Below the pieces are notes generated by a model. That model searched no databases. It was not told the DNA's origin and was given only the letters and a program-made list of their open reading frames with translations. The position numbers were made by a program, and so were the translations under genes. Below are positions 21,291 to 31,350 of a stretch of DNA of 64,000 bases, one piece after another (the first letter of the stretch is position 1; each line of letters opens with the position of its first letter). The stretch lies in NCBI RefSeq assembly GCF_001310975.1, contig NZ_BAZY01000004.1, positions 62,001 through 126,000 on the forward strand. Direction: 5' to 3'. The DNA comes from Thermoanaerobacter thermocopriae JCM 7501. GTDB taxonomy: Bacteria > Bacillota > Thermoanaerobacteria > Thermoanaerobacterales > Thermoanaerobacteraceae.

Positions 21291-22595
21291 GATTATTTTC
21301 ACTAAATATAAAAGAGCTCTTCAAGAAAAAAGATTAATTCAATACTATGGAAAAGTTTCTCAAGTAATAGGATTGACAATCGAAAGTACAGGGCCTCTTT
21401 CCAATATAGGAGAGATATGTAATATCAAGACTACCAATGGAAATATAATCTCAGCAGAAGTTGTGGGCTTTAAAGAAGAAAAAGTGTATCTCATGCCTTT
21501 AGGAAATATGGAGGGAATAGGAGCAGGCAGCAAAGTTATAGCTACAGGTCAAACCCTAAGGGTTAGCGTAGGGAAGGAGCTTCTTGGGAGGATATTAGAT
21601 GGTTTGGGCAATCCTATAGATAGTAAAGGACCAGTTAAATTTGAAAAATCTATTCCTATCAATAATGTACCACCTGACCCTTTAGAAAGGAAGAGAATTA
21701 GAGAGGTTATGCCTCTTGGAATAAAAGCGATAGATGGACTTCTTACCTGCGGCAAAGGGCAGAGAATTGGTATCTTTGCGGGGAGCGGTGTAGGGAAAAG
21801 TACATTGCTAGGCATGATGGCAAGAAACGCCAAAGCTGATTTAAATGTGATAGCTCTTATAGGCGAAAGAGGAAGAGAGGTAAATGAATTTTTGGAAAAA
21901 GATCTAGGAGAAGAAGGTTTAAAAAAATCTGTAGTTGTAGTAGCTACCTCTGATACTCCAGCACTTATACGAGTAAAAGGTGCTATGACTGCCACTGCTA
22001 TAGCTGAATATTTTAGAGATCAAGGATTAGATGTCCTTTTGATGATGGATTCAGTAACTCGCTTTGCCATGGCTCAAAGAGAAGTAGGCTTGTCTATAGG
22101 TGAAGCTCCTGTTTCACGAGGTTATACTCCTTCTGTTTTTTCAGTTTTGCCTAAGCTTTTGGAACGCTCTGGATGCTCTAAAAAAGGTTCTATTACAGCC
22201 CTTTATACAGTATTGGTGGATGGAGACGACTTAAATGAACCAATTGCTGATGCAGTAAGGGGTATACTTGATGGACACATAGTTTTGTCTCGAAAACTTG
22301 CCAATAAGAATCACTATCCTGCTATTGATGTATTAGCAAGTGTTAGCAGGGTGATGAATGACATAATTACAGAAGAACACAAAGAATTAATAGCGAGATT
22401 TAAAGATATTTTGGCATCTTACACAGAAGCGGAAGATTTAATAAACATAGGGCATATAATTTTGGCAGCAATCCTAAAATTGACGAGGCCATTGAGTTAA
22501 ACGACAAAATGAACAATTTCTTAAGGCAGAGAATAGACGAATCCTATGACTTTGAAACTACAAAACAACTGCTATATGAATCTATTAAAAGGTGA
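21283..22595 (+). CDS. fliI: Flagellum-specific ATP synthase FliI (frameshifted)
   Basis: Export ATPase related to the F1 beta subunit; energises loading of flagellar type III secretion. The Walker A GSGVGKST is at residues 167-174. [33 protein letters not shown] and [14 protein letters not shown] are family motifs. One G is missing near 22449, beyond the catalytic core; the restored C-terminus reads [20 protein letters not shown] and ends at 22595. Reconstructed length is 437 residues. Confidence 0.96.
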
Positions 22596-22601
22596 TAAAA
22601 C

Positions 22602-23044
22602 ATGAAAAAATTTGAATTTACTTTGCAACCAATATTAAATTTAAAGGAACAATCAGAAAAAATAGAAAAAGAAAAATTAGCAAAGGTCATGGCAGAGATA
22701 AACGTTCAAAAAGAAGAATTGCGCAAATTAACTAATCATTTAAATGAAATTTTAGAAAAAACAAAAGGGGAAATGAAGAAGGAACTACTATACACAAAAT
22801 TGTTGAATCAGGTGTGTATGTAAAAAAAATTAACCAGATGATTGAAGACAAAAAACTTTTAATAAAAAAACTAGAGAAAGATGCTGATTTTATAAAAGAA
22901 AATCTTTTAAAAGTCACTAAAGAAAAAAAGGCGTTAGAAAATCTTAAGGAAAAAAAGTTTTCAGAATATCAATACTTGATAGCTGTAGAACAAAATAAAT
23001 TTGTAGATGAACAAATAAGTTTTAGAATAGCTAAATCCTATTAG
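22602..23044 (+). CDS. fliJ: Flagellar export protein FliJ (frameshifted)
   Basis: Coiled-coil export chaperone that sits in the FliI ring. It begins MKKFEFTLQPILNLKEQSEK, as usual for FliJ, and the whole protein is charged and helical. One G is missing near 22777; the restored frame reads KKGTTIHKIVESGVYVKKIN. Reconstructed length is 147 residues. It starts six bases after fliI with a weak AAAAGGTG ribosome binding site. Confidence 0.9.
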
Positions 23045-23054
23045 GAGGATATAT

Positions 23055-23633
23055 ATGCAAAATAAAGATATACAAACAAATAGAAAATTAAAAATTTGGC
23101 TCGCGATTCTAATAATTTTTTTGATACTTGTAGGTGGAACAGTCTTGGTTATTTACTTCAACCTATTCGAAAGCCAAACTTTTTTAAGAAAACAATTAGC
23201 TGATGTTCCGGTTTTAGGTAGTTTAATTTTTCCGGCACTACAAGAAGATAAAGATTCACAGATAAATAAATTAACAGAAGAATTAAAGGCAAAAAATGAA
23301 AAGATTACTGAGTACGAAACTGAATTGAAAGAAAAAGAAGACCAAATCAATAAATTAAAAGCCGAATTAGAAAAAGTTCAAAAAGAAAGGGAATTACTCA
23401 AGCAACAGTTAGAAAATAAGCAGACTAGCTTAAAAGACATAGCTAGTTATTATCAAAACATGGATCCGCAAAATGCAGCTCAAATACTCAATAATATGTC
23501 AGACGAGGACGTAATAAATATATTAGGTTATATGAACAAAGATAGTGCTTCAAAGATATTGGAATCACTGAATGCTGATAAGGCAGCAAAAATAACAAAT
23601 ATATTATTGAAAAATGCTACAATGATGCCTTAG
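23055..23633 (+). CDS. MotE/YlxF family flagellar protein
   Basis: A 192-residue protein with one N-terminal membrane helix (residues about 15-36), a charged coiled coil (residues 70-130), and a C-terminal MgtE_N-like repeat domain (MDPQNAAQILNNMSDEDV ... ILGYMNKDSASKILESL). This is the layout of COG3334 MotE/YlxF proteins encoded between fliJ and fliK. MotE chaperones stator partners in some bacteria; the role in Firmicutes is not well defined. Confidence 0.85.
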   Translation: MQNKDIQTNRKLKIWLAILIIFLILVGGTVLVIYFNLFESQTFLRKQLADVPVLGSLIFPALQEDKDSQINKLTEELKAKNEKITEYETELKEKEDQINKLKAELEKVQKERELLKQQLENKQTSLKDIASYYQNMDPQNAAQILNNMSDEDVINILGYMNKDSASKILESLNADKAAKITNILLKNATMMP

Positions 23634-23649
23634 AAAGGAGGTGAAAAGA

Positions 23650-25016
23650 GTGATAGGAGTAGTACCGGATACTGATTTATTACCATTTAAGATACAGCAG
23701 CCAAGGGTTGACAGAAGCAAAACAGTTGTATCTTTTCAAAAAGATAATAAGGTAAATAAATTTTCAAAAATGTTACAGCAAGAGGAGGCAATTAATAGAA
23801 ATAAAGAATATTCTATGAACAAAGTGGTATCTGATGGCAATGCTGAGTTAAATGGTCTTTTTTCAACAACACGATCACTGAAAGAAGAAAAAAATTTAAA
23901 ATCCTTTCAAACAGCGGATTTATCATTAGTAGATGTTTTCAATTTGTTGCAGCAATTAATAAATGGGTTAAATGTAGCAATTCAAAAGGATGATGGCAAA
24001 CAGTTAATTGAAAAACAAGATTTTTATGCGGAATTGCAAAAAGAAGTACAAAAACTGATGCAAGATTTTTTAAATAATGGTGTTTTGGATGTTGATAAAC
24101 TATCGCAAAAAATAAGCCAGTTGTTAGAAGAAAAACTGGGCATTAAAGTGCAACCAGATAAAATAGCTACAGCAATTAGAAGCAGTAACTTTAAAGAAGT
24201 TTTAGACCTATATAAGGATGAAAATGTGGATGTAAAAAATTTAAACACTCAAGAAACAGAGTCATTTGTATTTTCACAACAGATCATTAAAAAAGATACG
24301 ATGGATAATTTAACTCTAGTAACTTCAAAAAATAGAAATTTACCTTTGAATAATCAGCATATCTCTGAAGAGAACAAAGAAAACATACTAGAAACCAATG
24401 ATTCACAATCTGGCTTGAATACCAAAATTTTGGTAGTGAAAGAGGAAAAGAATGCTGGAGAAAATAAGCAGTTACAACCAAATGATCTCACCTTTTTAGA
24501 AAATAATGGGAAAACCTTCAAAAACCAACTGGTTAACTACCAAAGTTCGAAATTAAATGACGCACCAGAATCACAAATTTTTGACCAAATAGTGAAAAGT
24601 ATGAATATTTCAAAAAACCACACATTTTCCACTATAAGTATACAATTGAAACCGGAATTTTTAGGAAAACTTCAGATAAATCTCAAGTCGGCAGAAGGAA
24701 ATATTAGCGCTACTATCATAACTGATAGCGAAAAATTGAAGCATCAAATTGAATCTAATATAGGTATTTTAAACACTCAATTAGATTTAAAGGGAATTAA
24801 AATAAATAGTTTTAATGTGACAGTAGATAAAAACCTACAGTTACTTCTCAATACAATGGCCAACAGCAAAGTTACAATGGCAATTCACAACAACAGAATT
24901 TCCATAGAGTAGTATATAGTGGGTATTTACACTATGATTTTGCTGAAGCAGAGGAGACAGAACCTTTACAACAAATTTACAATATCTCACATGATCATAT
25001 TGATGTTCGGGCATAG
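23650..25016 (+). CDS. fliK: Flagellar hook-length control protein FliK (frameshifted)
   Basis: Secreted ruler that fixes hook length and switches export specificity. The start is GTG 23650, because AGAAAGGAGGTG covers the in-frame GTG at 23641. A long, poorly conserved N-terminal part precedes the C-terminal Flg_hook domain (STISIQLKPEFLGKLQINLK, then SATIITDSEKLKHQIESNIG). One A is missing near 24868; restoring it gives SKSYNGNSQQQNFHRVVYSG and a stop at 25016. Reconstructed length is 455 residues. Confidence 0.88.
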
Positions 25017-25031
25017 AAAGGAGGGAATTTT

Positions 25032-25427
25032 GTGGAGGTAAATACCAATTACAGTTTTTCGAATGTCTACAATAACAGTGAAATTACTTCAAAAAAACAA
25101 TTAGGAAAAGACGATTTTTTGAAACTTTTAGTTGCCCAGCTAAAAAATCAAAACCCTTTAAACCCAATGGATGACAAAGAATTTATTGCACAGCTGGCTC
25201 AATTTTCAACTTTAGAACAAATGCAAAACTTAAACACTAGTTTTAGTGCAGTAAGAGCTATAAATTTGTTAGGTAAAAATATATATGCTACTGTTACCGA
25301 CAATAATGGAGAATCTAAAGCTGTTGAAGGAAAAGTAGATGCTGTTTATAAGCAAAATGAAGAATACTTTTTAGAAGTAAACGGCATAGATGTACCTTTG
25401 GATGCTGTTACAGCTGTTTCAGAATGA
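25032..25427 (+). CDS. flgD: Flagellar hook capping protein FlgD
   Basis: Scaffold that caps the growing hook. The conserved N-terminal motif reads LGKDDFLKLLVAQLKNQNPL followed by NPMDDKEFIAQLAQFSTLEQM. At 131 residues it is the short form known from Bacillus, without the long C-terminal Ig-like and Tudor-like domains of enterobacteria. The start is GTG 25032 after AAGGAGGG. Confidence 0.94.
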   Translation: MEVNTNYSFSNVYNNSEITSKKQLGKDDFLKLLVAQLKNQNPLNPMDDKEFIAQLAQFSTLEQMQNLNTSFSAVRAINLLGKNIYATVTDNNGESKAVEGKVDAVYKQNEEYFLEVNGIDVPLDAVTAVSE

Positions 25428-25436
25428 GGTGATAAA

Positions 25437-25805
25437 ATGTCTGAAATAGTGAAAATTCCTCAAAACCTGAATGTCAATTACTTAGCCCAGAGAGCAACAA
25501 GTAACAATGGGACTTCTACAGCATTCAAAGAAGTTTTAAATGAAAAAATTGATGAATTAAAATTTTCAAAGCATTCACTCATGAGGATGGAAATGAGAAA
25601 TGTTAAAATTACGCAGGAAGAATATCAAAAGCTGTTGGAGGCAGTAAACAAAGCTGCTCAAAAAGGAGTAAATGATTCTTTAATCATAATGGATAACAAA
25701 GCCTTTGTAGTAAATTTAAAGTCTAAAACAGTTATAACAGCTATGGATGGAGAAATGTTAAAAAATAGTGTTTTTACAAATATAGACGGTGCTGTGATAA
25801 TTTAA
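25437..25805 (+). CDS. Flagellar operon protein of the TIGR02530 type
   Basis: A 122-residue protein found between flgD and flgE in many Firmicutes (Flagellar_put family). The conserved part is FKEVLNEKIDELKFSKHSLMR, then MEMRNVKITQEEYQKL and ALVNVKSKTVITA-like sequence (here AFVVNLKSKTVITAMDG). The function is not established; position and family suggest hook assembly. It begins nine bases after flgD with GAGGTG. Confidence 0.85.
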   Translation: MSEIVKIPQNLNVNYLAQRATSNNGTSTAFKEVLNEKIDELKFSKHSLMRMEMRNVKITQEEYQKLLEAVNKAAQKGVNDSLIIMDNKAFVVNLKSKTVITAMDGEMLKNSVFTNIDGAVII

Positions 25806-25854
25806 GCCGGACCTTAACAGGGGGCTTATCGCTTTTGACTGACTGATAAAGCGA
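25803..25854 (+). promoter_or_regulatory. Paired stem-loops in the flgE leader
   Basis: Two adjacent hairpins fill the gap before flgE. TAAGCC (25803-25808) pairs with GGCTTA (25823-25828), and TCGCTTT (25829-25835) pairs with AAAGCGA (25848-25854). They abut without a spacer. There is no U-tract, so a terminator is unlikely. The first loop contains GGACCTTAAC, also present in the ylxM leader. A CsrA-type or other post-transcriptional site is possible but unproven. Confidence 0.4.
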
Positions 25855-25885
25855 GCAGCACCGAAAATAAAAAGGAGGAGAAAAT

Positions 25886-27127
25886 ATGTTAAGGTCAATG
25901 TATTCTGCGGTTTCAGGATTGAAAGCTCATCAAGCAAGGATGGATGTAATAGGTAATAACATTGCGAATGTCAACACTGTGGGATATAAGGCCAGCAGAA
26001 TGACTTTTAAAGAGATATTTAGCCAGACAATCAAAGGTGCTTCTGCACCGCAAGGAAATGGCGGCGGAACAAATCCTCAACAGATTGGCCTCGGAGTAGC
26101 CATAGCTTCTATTGACACATTGTTTACAAGAGGTGGCGCCCAAAGGACGGATAATCCTACAGACCTTTCAATTGATGGGAACGGATTTTTCATAGTTTCC
26201 AATGGAGGAGCAAATTTGTACACAAGGGCAGGAAACTTCAGTTTTGACTCTCAAGGAGATTTAGTAACGCCTGATGGATATAAAGTTTTAGGTTGGATGT
26301 CAACTGACGGTAAAACAGTAAACACTGATACAGGAAATTTAGTGCCAATAAGCATTAAAAACTGGTCAAGTATAGCGCCTGCAGCAACCACACAATTAGA
26401 AATAGGAGGAAATCTAAACGCTTCTACAGAAATTAACGGCTCCATAAGTTATAACATATTAGTGTATGATTCACAAGGAGGAAGTCACATAGCTACACTT
26501 ACTTTTACAAGAACTGATGCTAGTACATGGGATTGGAGTGTGTCTTCTTCTGATCCTGCTATTTCCTCTGTAGATGGTTCAGGTACACTTACTTTTGGTG
26601 CTGATGGAAAGATTGCACCTAATACAACTGCGACGGGTACACTTACTTTTAATATGAATACCAATGAAACAAATGCAACTATTGGTCCTGTTCAATTGGA
26701 TCTTTCACAGCTTACTATGTTTTCTAGCGAGACAGATTTAAGAGAGCTCAGTAAAAATGGAAATGAAGCGGGTTCTTTAGAGAGTATTAATATAGACAAA
26801 TACGGAGTTGTCTCAGGGATATATTCTAATGGCCGTAAGCAAATAATCGGGCAGATTGCTATTGCTGATTTTCAAAACCCAATGGGCTTAGAAAAAGTAG
26901 GCAATACCATGTTTATTAATACAGTAAACTCAGGGGAGCCAATGATAGGAGCAGCTGGTACAGGTACAAGGGGTTCTATAAATCCTGGAACCTTAGAGAT
27001 GTCTAATGTAGATTTGGCCAATGAATTTGCTGATATGATTGTTACTCAGAGAGGTTTTCAGGCGAATGCTAAAATTATAACTGCCTCTGACGAGATGTTG
27101 CAAGACCTTGTTAATATGAAGAGATAA
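25886..27127 (+). CDS. flgE: Flagellar hook protein FlgE
   Basis: Main hook subunit, 413 residues. The N-terminal axial motif is MLRSMYSAVSGLKAHQARMD followed by VIGNNIANVNTVGYK. DLSIDGNGFFIV and LYTRAGNFSFDSQGDLVTPDG are typical of FlgE/FlgF/FlgG. The variable middle is Ser/Thr-rich, and the C-terminal helix reads EFADMIVTQRGFQANAKIIT. The ATG follows AAAGGAGGAG. It is flanked on both sides by stable RNA hairpins, consistent with a highly expressed structural gene. Confidence 0.96.
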   Translation: MLRSMYSAVSGLKAHQARMDVIGNNIANVNTVGYKASRMTFKEIFSQTIKGASAPQGNGGGTNPQQIGLGVAIASIDTLFTRGGAQRTDNPTDLSIDGNGFFIVSNGGANLYTRAGNFSFDSQGDLVTPDGYKVLGWMSTDGKTVNTDTGNLVPISIKNWSSIAPAATTQLEIGGNLNASTEINGSISYNILVYDSQGGSHIATLTFTRTDASTWDWSVSSSDPAISSVDGSGTLTFGADGKIAPNTTATGTLTFNMNTNETNATIGPVQLDLSQLTMFSSETDLRELSKNGNEAGSLESINIDKYGVVSGIYSNGRKQIIGQIAIADFQNPMGLEKVGNTMFINTVNSGEPMIGAAGTGTRGSINPGTLEMSNVDLANEFADMIVTQRGFQANAKIITASDEMLQDLVNMKR

Positions 27128-27131
27128 ACTT

Positions 27132-27161
27132 AAGTCTACTGGGCTTTTGCCCAGTAGACTT
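27132..27161 (+). other. Perfect 13-bp hairpin between flgE and flbD
   Basis: AAGTCTACTGGGC (27132-27144), a TTTT loop and the exact complement (27149-27161). It is followed immediately by GGAGGG, the ribosome binding site of flbD, and not by a U-tract. I read it as an mRNA processing or stability element rather than a terminator. Confidence 0.7.
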
Positions 27162-27175
27162 GATGGAGGGACATT

Positions 27176-27382
27176 ATGATTTATGTTACGCGCCTTAATA
27201 ATGAAGAATTTGTGGTGAATGCAGATTTAATTGAATTTATTGAAAAAACTCCTGACACTGTTATAAGCCTTACTACAGGCAAAAAAATAGTAGTAAAAGA
27301 AACGCCTGAGGAAATTATAAAAAAAGTTATTGACTACAAGAAAAGAATTTTCACAATAGTAAAAGATAAAGAGGTGTTATAA
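27176..27382 (+). CDS. flbD: FlbD/SwrD family flagellar protein
   Basis: A 68-residue protein of the FlbD family (SwrD in Bacillus subtilis, where it raises flagellar torque and is needed for swarming). The conserved start MIYVTRLNNEEFVVNADLIE and the pattern EKTPDTVISLTTGKK are clear. The ATG follows GGAGGG. The stop overlaps the fliL start (TAATG). In many relatives motA and motB follow flbD; here they do not. Confidence 0.93.
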   Translation: MIYVTRLNNEEFVVNADLIEFIEKTPDTVISLTTGKKIVVKETPEEIIKKVIDYKKRIFTIVKDKEVL

Positions 27383-27777
27383 TGAATTACAAAACAATTT
27401 TAATAGTTATCGTGGCAGTAGTTTTGTCTTTTGGTGTAGCGTTTTGGTATTTTAACGCTAAAGCTCATCAAGAAATCACTTATTATAATTATTCTCCAGG
27501 CGGAGAGTTTATAACAAATTTAAAAGGAGAGGAAAAATTTGTTAAAGCAACCGTACAGTTACAAGTTGCGGATAAAAATATTTTGAAGACTTTAGAAGAA
27601 CGAAATTCCGAAATTAGAGATTTGATAATCCAAATTTTAAGAAGCAAAACGGCCCAAGAGGTAGAAGGACCAGAGGGACAGGAAAAGTTAAAAAATGATA
27701 TAAAAAATGGAATAAATAAAATAATAGGCGAGGAAAAAATTATAAATGTTTATTTTGATGAATTTATTGTTCAATAG
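27382..27777 (+). CDS. fliL: Flagellar basal body-associated protein FliL
   Basis: A 131-residue membrane protein that surrounds the stator units. It has a single N-terminal membrane helix (TILIVIVAVVLSFGVAFWYF) and a periplasmic FliL domain (FVKATVQLQVADKNILKTL ... EIRDLIIQILRSKTAQEV). The start codon overlaps the flbD stop. Intact. Confidence 0.93.
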   Translation: MNYKTILIVIVAVVLSFGVAFWYFNAKAHQEITYYNYSPGGEFITNLKGEEKFVKATVQLQVADKNILKTLEERNSEIRDLIIQILRSKTAQEVEGPEGQEKLKNDIKNGINKIIGEEKIINVYFDEFIVQ

Positions 27778-27792
27778 GGAGGAGGGGGGCTG

Positions 27793-28790
27793 TTGGCTGA
27801 AATATTATCGCAAAGCGAAATAGACGAATTATTAAAAGCATTTAGTTCTGGTGAGGCAGATATCCAAAAAATCGAGAAAGAAGAAAAAGCTAAAAGCAAA
27901 AAGATAAGAAATTATGATTTTAGAAGGCCTAATAAGTTTTCTAAGGAACAACTTCGAACTCTTCAAATGATTTTTGAGAATTTGACAAGGTCTTTGACAT
28001 CCTTTTTGTCAGGATATTTGAGAACAGTAGTAAATGTTACAGTGATCTCTGTTGACCAGCTGACTTATTATGAGTTTAGTAATTCATTAAATAATCCAGT
28101 TTTTATTGCCATTATTGATGCAGCTCCTTTAGAAGGTCCTTTTCTCTTAGAATTTAATAATAATACTACTTATGCAATACTTGATAGAATTTTAGGAGGA
28201 ATAGGAAAAGGTGAGCTTGTAGATAGAGATTATACTGAGATTGAGATCAGCCTTTTGACTAAGATTGTAAAGCAAATGCTTCCACTTTTTAAAGAACCGT
28301 GGGGCAATATAGTAGATATTAATCCTTCTTTAGTGAGAGTGGAAACTAACTCGCAGTTTGCTCAAATAATATCTCCTAATGAAACAGTAGCTTTGTGCAC
28401 TTTATCACTAAAGATTAATGAGACAGAAGGAATGATGAATTTTTGCATGCCTCATTTGACTTTAGAACCTATTGTACCCAAGTTAACGACAAAATTTTGG
28501 TTTCAAGTCTGAAAAAAGAAGGGAGAGTAAGTCCTGAGCTTATAAAAAGTAAAATAAGCAAAACTTATATACCTCTTACTGCTCAACTTGGTTCTACAAC
28601 TATTACGGTGAAAGAATTTTTAAATTTTGAAATAGGAGATATAATCCTGTTAGATAAAAACTTTAAAGATCCTGTAGATATAATCATTGATAAAAATGTC
28701 AAATTTAGAGGTATACCTGGAATTAGAAGTAACAAATACAGTGTAAAAATAACAGAAGTTATTTACAAAGGAGATGAAGAAAGTGAATGA
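27793..28790 (+). CDS. fliM: Flagellar motor switch protein FliM (frameshifted)
   Basis: C-ring protein that binds phosphorylated CheY through its N-terminal peptide (LSQSEIDELLKAF). The middle CheC-like domain (IFENLTRSLTSFLSGYL, DRILGG) lacks the phosphatase asparagines, as is usual, and a SpoA domain ends the protein. One A is missing near 28480 (KLNDKILVSSLKKEG). Reconstructed length is 332 residues. The start is TTG 27793 after GGGAGGAGGGGGG. Confidence 0.94.
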
Positions 28791-29909
28791 CTTTTTATCG
28801 CAGGAAGAAATAAATGCATTATTAAAAGGCTTAACTGAAGAATCTAAAGAAAATCAGTTTCATAGTGGAAGTGAGTTAACAGAAGAGGAAAAAGATATAC
28901 TAGGAGAAATTGGAAATATAAGTTTTGGAACTTCAGCTACTACTTTATATACGTTATTGAGAAATAAAGTTACTATTACTACTCCAAAAGTTTCGGTTCT
29001 ATCTTGGGAAGAGTTAAAAAAAGAATTTAATATTCCTTACATTGGGGTTGAAGTAGAGTATACGGAAGGACTAAAAGGTCGTAATCTTCTTATTTTAAAA
29101 AAAGAAGATGTACTTAAAATGACAGATTTGATGATGGGGGAGAAGGAGAAGTAGAAGAAGGAGATATTACTGATCTACATCTAAGTGCAATATCAGAAGC
29201 CATGAACCAAATGATAGGTTCTGCTGCTACTTCCCTTTCTACCCTTCTCAATATGACTATAAATATTTCACCGCCTAAAGCTTTTATTGTTGATTTTACT
29301 GTCTTTTTACCAACAGATATTTCATTTCCGGAAGGCGATGTAGTAAAAGTTGCCTTTAAAATGGAGGTAGGAGAAATAATTGATAGTGAAATTATGCAGC
29401 TTTTACCTTTTGGCTTTGCTAAAGAACTAGCGCACAGTGTTTTGTCGAAAAATGAAGAAAAATCACCACAGGCGACTTCCCAAGAAGAGAATGCCAGTGC
29501 TATAATAGAAAGTGATGAAAAAAGTGTCGAGACAGATAATAATATCTTAAAAGAGGAGAAAACTACCAAAAAGAAACAAAAAGTTAACGCAAGTCCTGTA
29601 GTTTTTCAAAGTTTTGATGAAGAACCTTCAATTGAAGGCAAGGAAGAGAAAGAAAATTTAGAGTTGATCTTAGATGTACCTCTTACGATTACTGTCGAAT
29701 TAGGCAGGACTAAAAAACTTATAAAAGATATTTTAGAATTAAGTGAAGGTTCTATTATTGAATTAGATAAATTGGCAGGTGAGCCAGTAGATATTTTAGC
29801 AAATGGAAAATACATAGCTAAAGGGGAAGTAGTAGTAATTGATGAGAATTTTGGGGTTAGAATTATAGATATTGTACACCAAAGCAAAAGAATTAGCAAT
29901 ATAGAATAA
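28783..29909 (+). CDS. fliY: Flagellar motor switch phosphatase FliY (frameshifted)
   Basis: Switch protein that joins CheC-type CheY-P phosphatase activity to a FliN/SpoA domain. It has an N-terminal CheY-binding-like peptide ([13 protein letters not shown]), two phosphatase helices ([16 protein letters not shown] and [18 protein letters not shown]), an acidic linker, and a C-terminal SpoA domain ([20 protein letters not shown]). AAAGGAG at 28767-28773 favours GTG 28783 over ATG 28774. One G is missing from a G-run at 29136-29140. Reconstructed length is 375 residues. It overlaps fliM by eight bases. Confidence 0.92.
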
Positions 29910-29928
29910 AGATGAGGAGGAATCATTT

Positions 29929-30288
29929 GTGAGCAAAATAATGATAGTTGATGATGCTGCTTTTATGAGGATGATGATTAAAGATATTATTTCAAAAAAC
30001 AATTTGGGGAGTGTAGTAGAAGCCGAAAATGGTGCTATAGCAGTAGAAAAATATTTTCAAGAAAATCCAGATTTGGTTATTATGGATATTACTATGCCCG
30101 AAATGGATGGAATACAAGCGGTAAAAGCAATCCGTGCAAAGGATCCCAATGCAAAAATAATAATGTGCTCTGCTATGGGACAGCAGGCTATGGTTATCGA
30201 GGCAATTCAAGCAGGAGCAAAAGACTTCATCGTAAAGCCTTTCCAACCTGATAGGGTGGTAGAAGCGATTAAAAAATTGTTGAAGTGA
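29929..30288 (+). CDS. cheY: Chemotaxis response regulator CheY
   Basis: Single receiver domain of 119 residues. The acidic pair D8/D9, the phospho-acceptor D53 (LVIMDITMPEMDG), S81 and K103 (FIVKPF) are all present. In Firmicutes CheY-P binds FliM and FliY to promote counter-clockwise rotation. Placement between fliY and fliO is typical for Bacillus and Clostridia. The start is GTG with GAGGAGG upstream. Confidence 0.96.
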   Translation: MSKIMIVDDAAFMRMMIKDIISKNNLGSVVEAENGAIAVEKYFQENPDLVIMDITMPEMDGIQAVKAIRAKDPNAKIIMCSAMGQQAMVIEAIQAGAKDFIVKPFQPDRVVEAIKKLLK

Positions 30289-30298
30289 GGCGCTTAAA

Positions 30299-30676
30299 GT
30301 GTCTAATGGCACAGAATATGTCTTTCAACTTATATGGTATTTAATTGCCTTTCTTTTAGTAATTGGATTGGCTTACTACATAACTCGATTTATAGGACAA
30401 AGTACTTTAAGATATACTCGTTCTACTAATTTACAGGTTATAGATTACGTAATGTTGGGTAGAGATAAAGGCTTATACATACTGAAGGTAGGAAATAAAT
30501 TTTTCCTTATAGGCGTGAGCAACACCAATATAACTTATCTTACAGAGATAAACAAAGAAGACTTAAAATTTGTAACCAATGATAAAAATTTTGTGACAAA
30601 TTTGAATACTTCAATAGAAAAATTAAAACAGCTAAAAAACAAATATTTGTCTAAAAAAGATGGTGAGCAAAAGTGA
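30299..30676 (+). CDS. fliO: Flagellar biosynthesis protein FliO/FliZ
   Basis: A 125-residue membrane protein that helps assemble the FliP export gate. It has one N-terminal membrane helix ([21 protein letters not shown]) followed by a small SH3-like cytoplasmic domain ([21 protein letters not shown]), typical of FliO. The start is GTG 30299; its stop overlaps the GTG start of fliP. Confidence 0.9.
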   Translation: MSNGTEYVFQLIWYLIAFLLVIGLAYYITRFIGQSTLRYTRSTNLQVIDYVMLGRDKGLYILKVGNKFFLIGVSNTNITYLTEINKEDLKFVTNDKNFVTNLNTSIEKLKQLKNKYLSKKDGEQK

Positions 30677-31338
30677 ATTTAGGAGATTTAGCTTCATCGG
30701 TGACAGCTCCTTCAAATATGGCTACTAGCCTGCAAATAGTTCTGTTATTAACAGTATTGACATTAGCTCCATCTATTTTAATAATGATGACTTCTTTTAC
30801 TCGGATAGTGATTGTATTATCTTTTTTAAGAAATGCACTAGGCCTTCAGCAAATGCCTCCTAATCAAGTACTAATTGGTTTGGCTTTGTTTCTCACTTTA
30901 TTCATAATGGCACCAATTGGGCAAGATATCAACAATAATGCCATAAAACCTTATACAGAAGGGAAGATAACTCAAGAAGAAGCATATCAAAATGCTATCA
31001 AACCATTGAAAAGTTTCATGTTAAAGCAAACAAGGCAAAATGATTTAAATCTTTTCGTAAGTTTAGCTAAAATTAATGTGAGTAATGTGGAAGATTTACC
31101 TATGAGGGTAGTCATTCCTGCTTTTATTATAAGTGAACTAAAGACTGCTTTTGAAATAGGTTTTATAATATACATTCCCTTTTTAATAATTGATATAATA
31201 GTTGCCAGTGTTTTAATGTCAATGGGTATGTTTATGTTGCCACCTGTTTTGATATCTCTTCCTTTTAAAGTGTTACTTTTTATTTTGGTGGATGGCTGGA
31301 ATCTTGTTGTAAAATCTTTGATTTTAGGCTTTAGATAG
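30673..31338 (+). CDS. fliP: Flagellar export gate protein FliP
   Basis: Core pore subunit of the flagellar type III export gate. At 221 residues it is a short form; many homologues carry a longer signal segment. Conserved parts are [40 protein letters not shown], then [17 protein letters not shown] and [14 protein letters not shown]. It overlaps fliO by four bases (GTGA). Confidence 0.96.
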   Translation: MNLGDLASSVTAPSNMATSLQIVLLLTVLTLAPSILIMMTSFTRIVIVLSFLRNALGLQQMPPNQVLIGLALFLTLFIMAPIGQDINNNAIKPYTEGKITQEEAYQNAIKPLKSFMLKQTRQNDLNLFVSLAKINVSNVEDLPMRVVIPAFIISELKTAFEIGFIIYIPFLIIDIIVASVLMSMGMFMLPPVLISLPFKVLLFILVDGWNLVVKSLILGFR

Positions 31339-31350
31339 GAGGCAAAAAAG

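Noticed and set aside
25803-25854. Known c-di-GMP or preQ1 riboswitch before flgE
   Set aside because: The conserved core sequences of the c-di-GMP-I, c-di-GMP-II and preQ1-I families that I can recall are not present.
27132-27161. Rho-independent terminator after flgE
   Set aside because: No U-tract; the hairpin runs straight into the flbD ribosome binding site, and flbD-fliL continue the operon.
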